Origin: Microbacterium croceum
GTDB taxonomy: Bacteria; Actinomycetota; Actinomycetes; Actinomycetales; Microbacteriaceae
DNA length: 64,000 nucleotides
Direction of reading: 5' to 3'
NCBI RefSeq assembly: GCF_023091245.1
Contig: NZ_JAHWXN010000001.1
Coordinates: 2,418,001 to 2,482,000, forward strand
Positions 45,201-58,655 of this stretch are shown piece after piece. The translations under genes were made by a program, and so were the position numbers. The notes under the pieces are model-generated. The model had not been told where the DNA came from, made no database searches, and saw only the letters and a program-made list of their open reading frames with translations. The stretch's first letter is position 1. Each line of letters starts with the position of its first letter.

Positions 45201-45662
45201 ATGGAACACACACAGAGTGACCGCATCATCGTCGGCGTGGATGGCTCGGCGTCGTCGATCGACGCACTACGTCAGGCCGCGCGTATCGCCGCCGCATTCG
45301 ACAAACCTCTCGAGGTCGTGACGACGTGGACCGCGCCGCCCGTCGATCCGTATGTCGCCATCGAATGGTCGCCCGAAGAGGATGCCGAACAGATCCTCGA
45401 CAACAGCATTCGAAAGGCTTTCGGAGAGGCACCGCCCGAAGGGCTGATCAGCCGCACGCTGCTCGGACCTGCGGCGCGCACCATCATCGGGCTGAGCGAG
45501 AACTGCTTCATGCTCGTCCTCGGCAGTCGTGGACACGGAGGCTTCGTCGGAATGCTCCTGGGCTCCGTCAGCGCCGCCTGCGCGGAACATGCGCACTGCC
45601 CTGTGCTGATCGTCCACCACTCCAGGAAGCCTCGCGTCGCCGGTAGCTCGGCCGATGTCTGA
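45201..45662 (+). CDS. Universal stress protein (single UspA domain)
   Basis: 153 aa, paralogue of the Usp at 39.2 kb: IIVGVDGSASSIDALRQAARIAAAF at the start, TTWTAPPVDPYVAIEWSPEEDAEQILDNSIRKAF, and the ATP-binding loop GSRGHGGFVGMLLGSVS near the end, then HAHCPVLIVHH. The start at 45201 was chosen by the leaderless geometry downstream of a DosR-like box. It is followed after 76 bp by the P1B ATPase gene on the same strand. Confidence 0.9.
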   Translation: MEHTQSDRIIVGVDGSASSIDALRQAARIAAAFDKPLEVVTTWTAPPVDPYVAIEWSPEEDAEQILDNSIRKAFGEAPPEGLISRTLLGPAARTIIGLSENCFMLVLGSRGHGGFVGMLLGSVSAACAEHAHCPVLIVHHSRKPRVAGSSADV

Positions 45663-45738
45663 GTCGTCGTCGACGGTGCATCTCGCGGGCGCGAGCGATC
45701 GTCGTGGCGCATCGTCCCCAGACGCGGGAAGCTGAGGT

Positions 45739-47670
45739 ATGAGGTATCTCCGCGTGGTGTGGCGCTATCCGGCGATCACCAGCACCGTCCTGGTGCTCGG
45801 CAGCGTGCTGCTGCTCCTCGCCCTCGGCTCTCCGACCGTCGGACAAGTGATCGCCATCGGCTACGTGGCCGTGTTCGTCACGTGGACCCTCGCGAGGATG
45901 GTGCGCGATGTGCTCAGGGGCCATGTGGGGCTCGACATCCTCGCGGTGGTCGCGATGGTCGCGACCCTGGCCGTCGGCGAGTACATCGCATCTCTCATCA
46001 TCGTGCTCATGCTCTCGGGCGGAGAAGCTCTCGAGGACTTCGCCGGCCGCCGGGCACGGCGCGATCTGTCGGCTCTGCTCGATCGCTCACCCCGCATCGC
46101 ACACGTGCTCGTGGCCGCACAGCTCGCGGAGTCCGACGAGGTCACGGATCTTCCCGTGGATGAGGTCACGGTCGGGGATGTGCTGCTTATCCGCCCCGCG
46201 GAGATCGTGCCCGTCGATGGCGTGCTTCTCACCGAGAGCGGCACGTTCGACGAGTCCTCCCTCACCGGCGAGAGCATGCCCGTCACGCGTGAAGCCGGCG
46301 GCGAGGTTCTCTCCGGAGCGATCAACGGCAGCCGCGCCGTGCGGATCCGGGCTGTCCGCAGGAGCGCCGACAGCCAGTACCAGCAGATCGTCGCCCTCGT
46401 CCACGCCGCTGAGGACTCCCATGCCCCGGTGGTGCGGCTCGCCGACCGATTCGCGGTCCCGTTCACCGCGGTGTCGCTCGTGCTGGCGAGCACCGCGTGG
46501 GCGATCTCCGGTGAGGCGACGCGTTTCGCGGAGGTCCTCGTCCTCGCCACGCCCTGCCCACTTCTGATCGCCGCGCCTGTCGCGTTCCTGGGTGGTCTCT
46601 CGCGTGCGGCGAAAGCAGGCGTCATCATGAAGGGCGGCGCGGTCATCGAACAGATCGCTCGCGTGCGGGCGGCCGCGTTCGACAAGACGGGCACCCTCAC
46701 GCAGGGGCGACCGGAACTCGTCGACATCCGCACCGCGAACGCATTCGCCCCCGATGAACTCCTGCAGCTCGCCGCGTCAGCCGAGCAGTACTCGACGCAC
46801 GTGCTCGCCGAGGGTATCCGCCGCGCTGCGGAATCGCGTGGACTGGAGCTCCGCGGCGCGACGGAGGCGCGCGAGGAGGCGACGAACGGCGTCGTGGCCG
46901 ATATCGACGGACGAGAAGTCGTCGTCGGCAAACCCGCTTACGTGGCCGCTCTTGCGCCGGATACCGTCAGGGCGACCCTCGACTCGAGCCAGGCCGCCGC
47001 CTACGTCGCGGTCGATGGTCGTTTCGCCGGCGTGCTCGTGCTTGCCGACCATCCGCGTCGTGAGGCTGCCGCTGTCGTCTCGTGGTTGCGCGCCCACGAG
47101 GTGGATCGCATTGTCATGCTCACCGGAGATGTCGGAACGACGGCACAGTCTGTGGGTCATCAGGTCGGCATCGCCGAGGTGCACGCCGAGCTGCTTCCGC
47201 CTGAGAAGGTCGCGCTGGCCGCGACGTTGCAGCCACGACCGATCATGATGGTGGGTGATGGTGTCAACGATGCTCCCGTGCTCGCCGCGGCCGACATCGG
47301 GGTCGCGATGGGTGCGAAGGGTGCGACGGCGGCCGGCGACGCGGCGGACATCGTCATCCTCGTGGACTCGCTGGAGAAGCTCGTCGAGGCCGTATCGATC
47401 GGTCGCCACACGCTGCGGGTGGCGCTCGCTGCGATCTGGATCGGTATCGGTTTGAGCGTGGGGCTCATGCTCGTCGCGATGACCGGGTTGATCCCGTCTC
47501 TGGTCGGGGCGCTCGTGCAGGAGGCCGTCGATCTCGCCACCATTCTGTATGCGCTCCGCGCCCTGAACGGGCCCTCGTCACCGCTTCGCACAGAGACGTC
47601 TGATCTGTCAGGTGACGCAGACCCCGATCGCGCGCGTCAGCCTGGTCCGAGAGCGTCCGGCGTGACCTGA
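45739..47670 (+). CDS. P1B-type heavy-metal ATPase with TPCP motif
   Basis: 643 aa. TGES (SSLTGESMPV), phosphorylation Asp315 (FDKTGTLTQG), MVGDGVNDAPVLAAADIG and a P1B-type M6 motif that reads TPCP (residues 271-274: LATPCPLLIAAPVAF) instead of CPC or SPC. It has no N-terminal metal-binding domain and no C-terminal hemerythrin. The TPC motif is described for P1B-5-like ATPases linked with nickel or iron; the ion is not predictable here. A GGAAG Shine-Dalgarno sequence precedes the ATG. Its end overlaps the convergent arcC gene by 34 bp. Probably cotranscribed with the Usp gene. Confidence 0.87.
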   Translation: MRYLRVVWRYPAITSTVLVLGSVLLLLALGSPTVGQVIAIGYVAVFVTWTLARMVRDVLRGHVGLDILAVVAMVATLAVGEYIASLIIVLMLSGGEALEDFAGRRARRDLSALLDRSPRIAHVLVAAQLAESDEVTDLPVDEVTVGDVLLIRPAEIVPVDGVLLTESGTFDESSLTGESMPVTREAGGEVLSGAINGSRAVRIRAVRRSADSQYQQIVALVHAAEDSHAPVVRLADRFAVPFTAVSLVLASTAWAISGEATRFAEVLVLATPCPLLIAAPVAFLGGLSRAAKAGVIMKGGAVIEQIARVRAAAFDKTGTLTQGRPELVDIRTANAFAPDELLQLAASAEQYSTHVLAEGIRRAAESRGLELRGATEAREEATNGVVADIDGREVVVGKPAYVAALAPDTVRATLDSSQAAAYVAVDGRFAGVLVLADHPRREAAAVVSWLRAHEVDRIVMLTGDVGTTAQSVGHQVGIAEVHAELLPPEKVALAATLQPRPIMMVGDGVNDAPVLAAADIGVAMGAKGATAAGDAADIVILVDSLEKLVEAVSIGRHTLRVALAAIWIGIGLSVGLMLVAMTGLIPSLVGALVQEAVDLATILYALRALNGPSSPLRTETSDLSGDADPDRARQPGPRASGVT

Positions 47671-48554
47671 GTCCCGACCGTCCCCAGGACCACCTCCTCC
47701 GCGTGTTCCAGTGCGCCGATCGCCGCGGTGCACCTCGTCGACGAGACGAAATCGCAGACTGCCGTCACCTTCGGCCCCATGGAGCCGTCGGGAAAGACCC
47801 ACTGCCTCAGTGCTGCGGGGGTGCTCGCCGCGATCACCGTGGCGTCCGGCGTTCCGTAGTCGGCGATGACGCCGGGGACATCGGTGAGGATGACCAGTCT
47901 GTCGGCGCGCAGGGTGCGGGCGATGAGAGCAGCAGCGTGGTCTTTGTCCACGACCGCGTCGATCGTGTGGAGCCCGTCGTGATCATCGACGGCCACGCCT
48001 CCTCCCCCCGCCAGGACCACCGTCATCCCGGATTTCAGGAGAGTCCTCGCAGCGTCGATCTCCAGGATGCGCTGCGGGCGCGGTGAGGGTACGACACGAC
48101 GCCATGCCTCCCCGTCCTCCGCGATATCCCATCCGTGCTCGGCGGCGAGATGCCGGGCACGCCGTCGGTCATAGGACGGCCCGATGAACTTCGAGGGAAC
48201 GTCGCCCCGCGGATCATCCGCGTCGATCACCGTGTGAGTGATCACGGTCGCGATCATGCCGGCCAGGCCGGCGTTGCGCAGGGCGAGCGAGAGCTGCGAC
48301 CCGATGAGTCCCTGCGTCTCTGCGACCAGCGCGCCCAACGGATAGGGCGCAGAGAGTGCGGCATCAGCCGCAGATTCCTCGGCGAGCATCCCCACCTGGG
48401 GACCATTGCCATGGACGAGCACGAGCTCGTGCTCGTCGGCGAGGCGGGCGAGGCCGGGCGCGGCGAGGGTGAGCCTGGCCGTCTGGATGGCAGCGTCGGG
48501 TCGCTCTCCCCGATGCAGCAGCGCGTTGCCACCGAGTGCGATGACGAGACGCAT
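47637..48554 (-). CDS. arcC: Carbamate kinase
   Basis: 305 aa. Last gene of the arginine deiminase operon: carbamoyl phosphate plus ADP gives ATP, CO2 and NH3. Family residues are ALGGNALL, VHGNGPQVG, VIDADDP, KFIGPSYD, and the C-terminal AVVDKDHAAALIARTLRADRLVILTDV. The start at 48554 lies 1 bp after the arcB stop; the longer open frame overlaps arcB and is spurious. The C-terminus overlaps the convergent ATPase gene. Confidence 0.93.
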   Translation of the reverse strand: MRLVIALGGNALLHRGERPDAAIQTARLTLAAPGLARLADEHELVLVHGNGPQVGMLAEESAADAALSAPYPLGALVAETQGLIGSQLSLALRNAGLAGMIATVITHTVIDADDPRGDVPSKFIGPSYDRRRARHLAAEHGWDIAEDGEAWRRVVPSPRPQRILEIDAARTLLKSGMTVVLAGGGGVAVDDHDGLHTIDAVVDKDHAAALIARTLRADRLVILTDVPGVIADYGTPDATVIAASTPAALRQWVFPDGSMGPKVTAVCDFVSSTRCTAAIGALEHAEEVVLGTVGTQVTPDALGPG

Positions 48555-48555
48555 C

Positions 48556-49581
48556 TCACCCCTCTCCGGCCGGGGCGGAATCGTCGCCGAGGCTGCCGAG
48601 GAGCACAGCCTTGATGGTGTGCATCCTGTTCTCTGCCTGGTCGAAGACGAGAGAGCCCTCGGATCGGAAGACCTCATCGGCGACCTCGGCCCCGTCGAGG
48701 CCATAGCCGTCGAAGAGCTCACGACCGATGGCCGATCGACGATCATGGATCGCCGGCAGGCAGTGGAGCAGCTTGACCGCGGGGTTCCCGGTCCGTCGGA
48801 TCATCGTGGGATCCACTCGATACGGAAGCAATGAGGGGATGCGAGCGGCCCATGCCTCACGCGGCTCGCCCATGCTCACCCAGACGTCGGTGTAGAGGAA
48901 GTCCGCTCCGTGCACGGCACGGTCGACGTCGTCTGTGATGAGGAGCGCGCCACCGGAGGCTGCGGCCAGCCGCTCCGCCGCATGTATGACGGCGCTCTCC
49001 GGTCGTAGCGAGTCAGGACAGGCGACGCGTACGTCCATCCCCATGATGGCCCCGGAGGTGAGGAGACTGTTCGCGACGTTGTCACGCGCGTCACCGAGGA
49101 AGCAGACGCTCCGGTCGTTCAAAGGCGCCGCGCTGTGCTCGCGCATGGTCAGCAGATCTGCCAGCGCCTGCGTGGGATGCCACCTGTCGGTCAACGCGTT
49201 CCACACCGGTACATCCGCGTGGCGCGCGAGAGCTTCGACATCGGCGTGTGCGTACCCGCGGAACGCGATGCCGTCATAGAGACGTCCGAGGACGATCGCC
49301 GTATCCTCGATCGACTCCGTCACCCCGACGTGACTCGACGCAGGATCGATGTACGTCAGGTGTCCGCCCTGCTCATAGATCGCGACCTCGAACGCCGCGC
49401 GAGTCCTGGTCGACGGCTTCTCGAACAGCACCGCGATACGGCGACCCGTCAACTGTTGCCGCTCGGTCCCGCTCCGGCGCGCCGCCTTCGCCTCCGCGGC
49501 GACTCCCAGAAGACGTTCGAACTGGTCGCGCGTTAGATCTTCGTCCTTCAGGAGATGCGGGATCCAGGTGCTGTGCGTCAT
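48556..49581 (-). CDS. arcB: Ornithine carbamoyltransferase, catabolic
   Basis: 341 aa. Converts citrulline plus phosphate to ornithine and carbamoyl phosphate in this context. Carbamoyl-phosphate-binding FEKPSTRTRAAFEVA, HPTQALADLLT, ornithine site VWVSMGEP and the catalytic HCLPA are all present. At 341 residues it is longer than many anabolic ArgF proteins and fits ArcB. It lies 13 bp downstream of arcA and 1 bp from arcC. The catabolic direction is inferred from the operon. Confidence 0.93.
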   Translation of the reverse strand: MTHSTWIPHLLKDEDLTRDQFERLLGVAAEAKAARRSGTERQQLTGRRIAVLFEKPSTRTRAAFEVAIYEQGGHLTYIDPASSHVGVTESIEDTAIVLGRLYDGIAFRGYAHADVEALARHADVPVWNALTDRWHPTQALADLLTMREHSAAPLNDRSVCFLGDARDNVANSLLTSGAIMGMDVRVACPDSLRPESAVIHAAERLAAASGGALLITDDVDRAVHGADFLYTDVWVSMGEPREAWAARIPSLLPYRVDPTMIRRTGNPAVKLLHCLPAIHDRRSAIGRELFDGYGLDGAEVADEVFRSEGSLVFDQAENRMHTIKAVLLGSLGDDSAPAGEG

Positions 49582-49594
49582 GGTGCATCCTCCG

Positions 49595-50857
49595 TCAGGC
49601 CGGATCTCGTTGAATCGGACAGGACATGCATCGTGATCCGCCGCGTCCTCGCCCGAGTTCGCTGCCCGCGATCGTGATGACCTCGATCCCGTTCTTGCGG
49701 AGCATGGTGTTGGTCGCGACGTTGCGGTCGTACCCCACGACGACGCCCGGTGCGATCGCCAGGAAGTTGTTGGCGTCGTCCCATTGCTCGCGCGCCGCGG
49801 CGCGTCGATCCTCGATGGTCGTCAGAATCCGGATGCCGTCGATATCCAGAGCCTCTTCGAGGATCGGCACCAGGTCGCCGGCATCGCTGATCGCGAGGGA
49901 GGTCGCATCCTCACTCCGCGTGATCACGTGAGCGCGCAACGGCTCACCCTTCAGCGAGGGCGAGAGGACGAACGTCTTCCGGTCGAGCATCGTCATCACC
50001 GTGTCCAAGTGCATCATCGCGTGTGAACGCGGCAGGGGGACGGCGATGACGCGTTCGGCCTGCCCGCTGCGGAACAGCGCCTGAGCGAGGATCTCGATCG
50101 CCATCGCGGTCGTCCGCTCCCCCATTCCGACCAGCACCGTTCCTCGCCCCAGCACGTGGATGTCTCCACCCTCGATCGCTGAGGATCGCCGATCCTCATC
50201 GGTGTTGTATCTCACCGCGTTCGCCGTCGCGAACAACGGGTGATGGTCGTAGATCGCCCGAACGTGCGACGTCTCCCGCACACGTGCGTGCTTCGCCATC
50301 ACGTTCACATTGACTCCGCCGAACACCCAGGCTGAGCTGTCGCGCGGAAACAGCGTGTTCGGGAGGGGACGCAGCACGAAGCCGTCAGGATCGCGGGTGC
50401 GCCACGTCAGGCTGCCCCTCGACGGAGTGCGGAAGTCATCCACGGTGATGCCGGCGATCAGCGCCTCGGCCAGATCCGCCGGCTCCTTCTCGTCCAGCAG
50501 TCCCCGTACCGCCGGGGCGAGAACGGGTCCGTACTCGTCGCGGGTGCACAACCGGTCGAGGACGAACGCGCGAGCGTCGGGAATGGCGAGGGTCTCGGCC
50601 AGGAGGTCGGTGAAGTAGTGCACCACGATGCCATGCGAGCGCAGCACCTCCACGAACGCGTCATGCTCTGCTCGCGCTCGCGCGCTCCAGAGGACGTCGT
50701 CGAAGAGCATCGCCTCGCAGTTGTCGGGTGTGAGCCGATCGAGTTCGCCGCCGGGGCGATGCACCATCACCTGTCGAAGGGTCCCGACCTCGGAGTGCAC
50801 GCCGACGGACTCGACGTACCCGGCGATCTGAGAGGATCTCCCGCGCGTTTCGGTCAT
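49595..50857 (-). CDS. arcA: Arginine deiminase
   Basis: 420 aa. Hydrolyses L-arginine to citrulline and ammonia. Recognised blocks are [43 protein letters not shown] with catalytic Glu/Asp, [11 protein letters not shown] with the catalytic His, and the C-terminal [14 protein letters not shown] with the nucleophilic Cys. It is first in an operon with arcB and arcC that yields one ATP per arginine without respiration. The ATG at 50857 fits a leaderless promoter: DosR-like box, 22 bp, GATCAT, 6 bp, ATG. Confidence 0.95.
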   Translation of the reverse strand: MTETRGRSSQIAGYVESVGVHSEVGTLRQVMVHRPGGELDRLTPDNCEAMLFDDVLWSARARAEHDAFVEVLRSHGIVVHYFTDLLAETLAIPDARAFVLDRLCTRDEYGPVLAPAVRGLLDEKEPADLAEALIAGITVDDFRTPSRGSLTWRTRDPDGFVLRPLPNTLFPRDSSAWVFGGVNVNVMAKHARVRETSHVRAIYDHHPLFATANAVRYNTDEDRRSSAIEGGDIHVLGRGTVLVGMGERTTAMAIEILAQALFRSGQAERVIAVPLPRSHAMMHLDTVMTMLDRKTFVLSPSLKGEPLRAHVITRSEDATSLAISDAGDLVPILEEALDIDGIRILTTIEDRRAAAREQWDDANNFLAIAPGVVVGYDRNVATNTMLRKNGIEVITIAGSELGRGRGGSRCMSCPIQRDPA

Positions 50858-50891
50858 GGAGCAATGATCCCGACCACGGTGCCGCTGTCCT

Positions 50892-50905
50892 GGGGCGAAG
50901 GTCCT
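50892..50905 (-). promoter_or_regulatory. DosR-like box upstream of arcA
   Basis: AGGACCTTCGCCCC on the minus strand, then 22 bp, GATCAT (50869 to 50864), 6 bp, ATG at 50857. Same geometry as the Usp and permease promoters. Confidence 0.75.
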
Positions 50906-50975
50906 ACGCTCTCGGTCGACGCATTCGACCGTGCGACATCGACAGGTCGCTCGCGTTCACCCCTCCGGCGCACAG

Positions 50976-51008
50976 CGAAGGGGCGGGGCACATGGCCCCG
51001 CCCCTTCG
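50976..51008 (-). terminator. Strong terminator hairpin of pyk
   Basis: Perfect 14-bp stem CGAAGGGGCGGGGC / GCCCCGCCCCTTCG with a 5-base loop begins 13 bp after the pyk stop. It separates the core pyk unit from the island. Confidence 0.85.
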
Positions 51009-51021
51009 TCATTCCGTCGGA

Positions 51022-52473
51022 TCAGACGGTCGCTTCCTTGTAGATCGGAGCGGCACCGTTGACGGCGTCTCCGACCTTGTGGACGCGGATGTCGTTCGTC
51101 GAGCCCACGATTCCGGGAGGGGATCCGGAGATCACCACCACCTTGTCGCCTTCCTCGGCCAGACCGCTGCCGAGCAGGTAGTCATCCACCTGCAGGTACA
51201 TGAGGTCGGTGTGCTGCACCATCTCGACGAGCTTCGAGCTCACGCCCCACGTCAGCGCCATGCGACGACGGATGTCGGGGTCCGGCGTGAAGGCGATCAT
51301 CGGAATGCGCGAGCGCAGACGCGAGAGGCGACGCGCCGAGTCTCCGGACTGCGTGAAGACGCAGAGGAACTTCGCGTCGACGAACTCCGCGACCTCCAGT
51401 GCCGCCAGCGTGATGGCTCCACCCTGGGTGCGCGGTTTCGTGGTGAGCGGCGCGATGCGCTCGAGGCCGTGCTCCTCGGTGGACTCGATGATGCGAGCCA
51501 TCGTCTCGACGACGACGACCGGGTAGTCGCCGACGCTCGTCTCGCCGGAGAGCATCACGGCGTCCGCACCGTCGAGCACCGCGTTCGCGACATCCGAGGT
51601 CTCGGCGCGCGTGGGCACGGGGCTGCTGATCATCGACTCGAGCATCTGGGTCGCGACGATGACGGGCTTGGCATTGCGACGAGCGAGCTCGACCGCGCGC
51701 TTCTGCACGATCGGCACCGCTTCGAGCGGCAGCTCGACGCCCAGGTCGCCACGGGCCACCATGATCGCGTCGAACGCGTCGACGATGCCCTCGAGGGCAT
51801 CCACGGCCTGCGGCTTCTCGACCTTGGCGATCACGGGGAGCTTGACGCCCTCCTCGGCCATGATCTCGTGCACACGGGTGATGTCCTGCGCGTTGCGCAC
51901 GAAGGACAGCGCGATCAGGTCGGCCCCGATGCGCAGAGCCCAACGGAGGTCGTCCTCGTCCTTCTCGCTGAGCGCGGGGACGTTGACGGCGACGCCGGGC
52001 AGGTTGATGCCCTTGTTGTTCGAGACGGCGCCCGCGACGATGACCTTGGTGGTCACGGTGACGCCGTCGGACTCTACGACCTCGACACGCACCTTGCCGT
52101 CGTCGATCAGCAGGAAGTCGCCGGGCTTGACGTCCTGCGGCAGACCCTTGAAGGTCGTGCCGCAGATGTCCTTGTTGCCGATGATGTCCTCGGTCGTGAT
52201 CTTGAAGATGTCGCCTTCGGCGAGCTCGTAGGGACCGTCCTCGAACTTGCCGAGGCGGATCTTCGGTCCCTGCAGGTCGACCAGGATCGCGACGGCGCGG
52301 CCGGAGTCGTCGGCGGCGCGACGGACGTTCGCATAGTTGTTCTCGTGCACGGAGTAGTCACCGTGGCTGAGGTTCAGGCGTGCGACATCCACACCCGCAT
52401 CGATCAGTGCGCGGACAGTCTCATAGGTGGATGTGGCAGGGCCCAGGGTGGCGACGATTTTCGCGCGTCTCAA
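51022..52473 (-). CDS. pyk: Pyruvate kinase
   Basis: 483 aa. Glycolytic enzyme: phosphoenolpyruvate plus ADP gives pyruvate plus ATP. Signature segments are RRAKIVATLGPATS at the start, DLQGPKIRLG, the active-site MVARGDLGVELPLE, VIVATQMLESMI and MLSGETSVGDYP. A C-terminal allosteric domain of normal length is present. The start codon is TTG at 52473 with GGAG 7 bp upstream; no ATG or GTG start gives the conserved N-terminus. In mycobacteria pyk also lies between lgt and pdtaR/polA, so this is the right border of the core synteny. Confidence 0.97.
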   Translation of the reverse strand: MRRAKIVATLGPATSTYETVRALIDAGVDVARLNLSHGDYSVHENNYANVRRAADDSGRAVAILVDLQGPKIRLGKFEDGPYELAEGDIFKITTEDIIGNKDICGTTFKGLPQDVKPGDFLLIDDGKVRVEVVESDGVTVTTKVIVAGAVSNNKGINLPGVAVNVPALSEKDEDDLRWALRIGADLIALSFVRNAQDITRVHEIMAEEGVKLPVIAKVEKPQAVDALEGIVDAFDAIMVARGDLGVELPLEAVPIVQKRAVELARRNAKPVIVATQMLESMISSPVPTRAETSDVANAVLDGADAVMLSGETSVGDYPVVVVETMARIIESTEEHGLERIAPLTTKPRTQGGAITLAALEVAEFVDAKFLCVFTQSGDSARRLSRLRSRIPMIAFTPDPDIRRRMALTWGVSSKLVEMVQHTDLMYLQVDDYLLGSGLAEEGDKVVVISGSPPGIVGSTNDIRVHKVGDAVNGAAPIYKEATV

Positions 52474-52509
52474 CAGATACTCCAGGGTTGTGGTGGGGGA
52501 AGGTGCTAC

Positions 52510-52523
52510 CGGCGCAAGCGCCG
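52510..52523 (-). terminator. Possible hairpin after gltD
   Basis: CGGCGC-AA-GCGCCG palindrome (effective stem GGCG/CGCC) 10 bp after the gltD stop, in the 59-bp gap before pyk. Confidence 0.4.
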
Positions 52524-52532
52524 CGGCTCAGC

Positions 52533-53991
52533 CTACGCGGGCTGGAGGCCCAGCGCGACATCGCTCGGTCGCACCGGCTCGGGCAGCACGGTGCTGCCCA
52601 TCAGGAAACGATCGACATTCGCCGCGGCTGCGCGGCCCTCGGCGATCGCCCAGACGATGAGCGACTGGCCGCGACCGGCGTCGCCCGCCACGAAGACACC
52701 GGGGATGGTCGACTCGTACGAGGAATCGCGCACGAAAGCGCCGCGGTCTGTCGTCTGCGGTCGGGTCTCCTCGGTGTAGCCGTCCTGCTCCGGTCCGGTG
52801 AAGCCCATCGCGATGAGCACGAGATCGGCAGGGATCTCCCGCTCGGTGCCGCTCTTGGGCACACGGCGTCCGTCGATGTACTCGGTCTCGGCGACCCGGA
52901 GAGCCCGGACCTCTCCGACCTCGTTCGAGAGGAACTCGACGGTCGACGCCAGGAAGACCCGCTCTCCGCCCTCTTCGTGCGCAGAGGACACCTCGAACAC
53001 GGTCGGCATCATCGGCCACGGCTGGTGGTCGGGGCGCTCGGTGCCCGGCTGCTTGCCGATCGCGAGGTTGGTGACGCTCAGAGCGCCCTGACGATGTGCG
53101 GTGCCGATGCAGTCCGCGCCGGTGTCACCGCCACCGATCACGATGACGTGCTTGCCCTCGGCAGTGATCTGGTCGGTGACCTTGTCGCCGGCGACAGCAT
53201 GGTTGGACTCGACCAGGTACTCCATGGCGAAGTGCACGCCATCGAGATCACGGCCGGGGATGGCGAGGTCGCGCGGCACCGTGGAACCTGTCGCGATGAC
53301 GACCGCGTCGTACCGGGCGCGCAGGTCGGGCCAGGAGATGTCCTTGCCGATCTCGACTCCGGCGCGGAAGCGCGTGCCCTCCTCCTGCATCTGGCGCAGA
53401 CGGGATTCGAGCTGTCCCTTCTCCATCTTGAAGTCGGGGATGCCGTAACGCAGCAGACCGCCGATGCGGTCGTCGCGCTCGAAGACCGCGACCGTGTGTC
53501 CGGCACGCGTCAGCTGCTGGGCCGCAGCGAGTCCGGCGGGCCCCGATCCGACCACGGCGACCGTCTTGCCGGTCAGGCGGGCCGGCGGCTGCGGCTCGAC
53601 CCATCCCTTGGCGAAGGCCTCGTCGATGATCGAGACCTCGATCTGCTTGATCGTGACCGCCGGCTGGTTGATGCCGAGCACGCAAGAGCTCTCGCAGGGC
53701 GCCGGGCACAGACGGCCCGTGAACTCCGGGAAGTTGTTCGTGGCGTGCAGGCGATCGATCGCCGCACGGCCCTCGCCACGCCACGTCAGATCGTTCCACT
53801 CCGGAATCAGGTTCCCCAGGGGGCACCCCGCGTGGCAGAACGGCACGCCGCAGTCCATGCACCGACTGGCCTGACGGCGCAGCACTGCCTGGTCCCCCGG
53901 CTCGTAGACCTCTTTCCAGTCCATGATGCGGACCGGGACGGGACGCCGTGCGGGGAGCTCCCGCTCGGTGACCTTCAGAAAACCTTTGGGA

Positions 53992-53999
<8 letters not shown>
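52533..53999 (-). CDS. gltD: Glutamate synthase small subunit
   Basis: 488 aa. It takes electrons from NAD(P)H and passes them by FAD and Fe-S clusters to the large subunit. N-terminal cysteine motifs [17 protein letters not shown] and [13 protein letters not shown] bind [4Fe-4S] clusters; the FAD site is [13 protein letters not shown]; the NADPH site is [10 protein letters not shown]; and [16 protein letters not shown] closes the FAD site. It overlaps the end of gltB by 8 bp, so translation is coupled. Confidence 0.96.
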
Positions 54000-58569
<4,570 letters not shown>

Positions 58570-58639
58570 CAGTTACCGTCCTCAGATACTCAAATGACAC
58601 CGGGGACGACGTTGGCCCGCTCGTTCAATACATGGTCTC

Positions 58640-58654
58640 CCGCCACGAGGGCGG
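58640..58654 (-). terminator. Small hairpin after lgt
   Basis: CCGCC / GGCGG 5-bp stem with 5-base loop starting 1 bp after the lgt stop; weak. Confidence 0.35.
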
Positions 58655-58655
58655 C

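Noticed and set aside
27849..50975. Classical integrative element using tRNA-Leu as attachment site
   Set aside because: There is no integrase gene, and I found no copy of the tRNA 3' end (GTTCGAGTCCCACC) near the right edge of the island at 50.8-51.1 kb.
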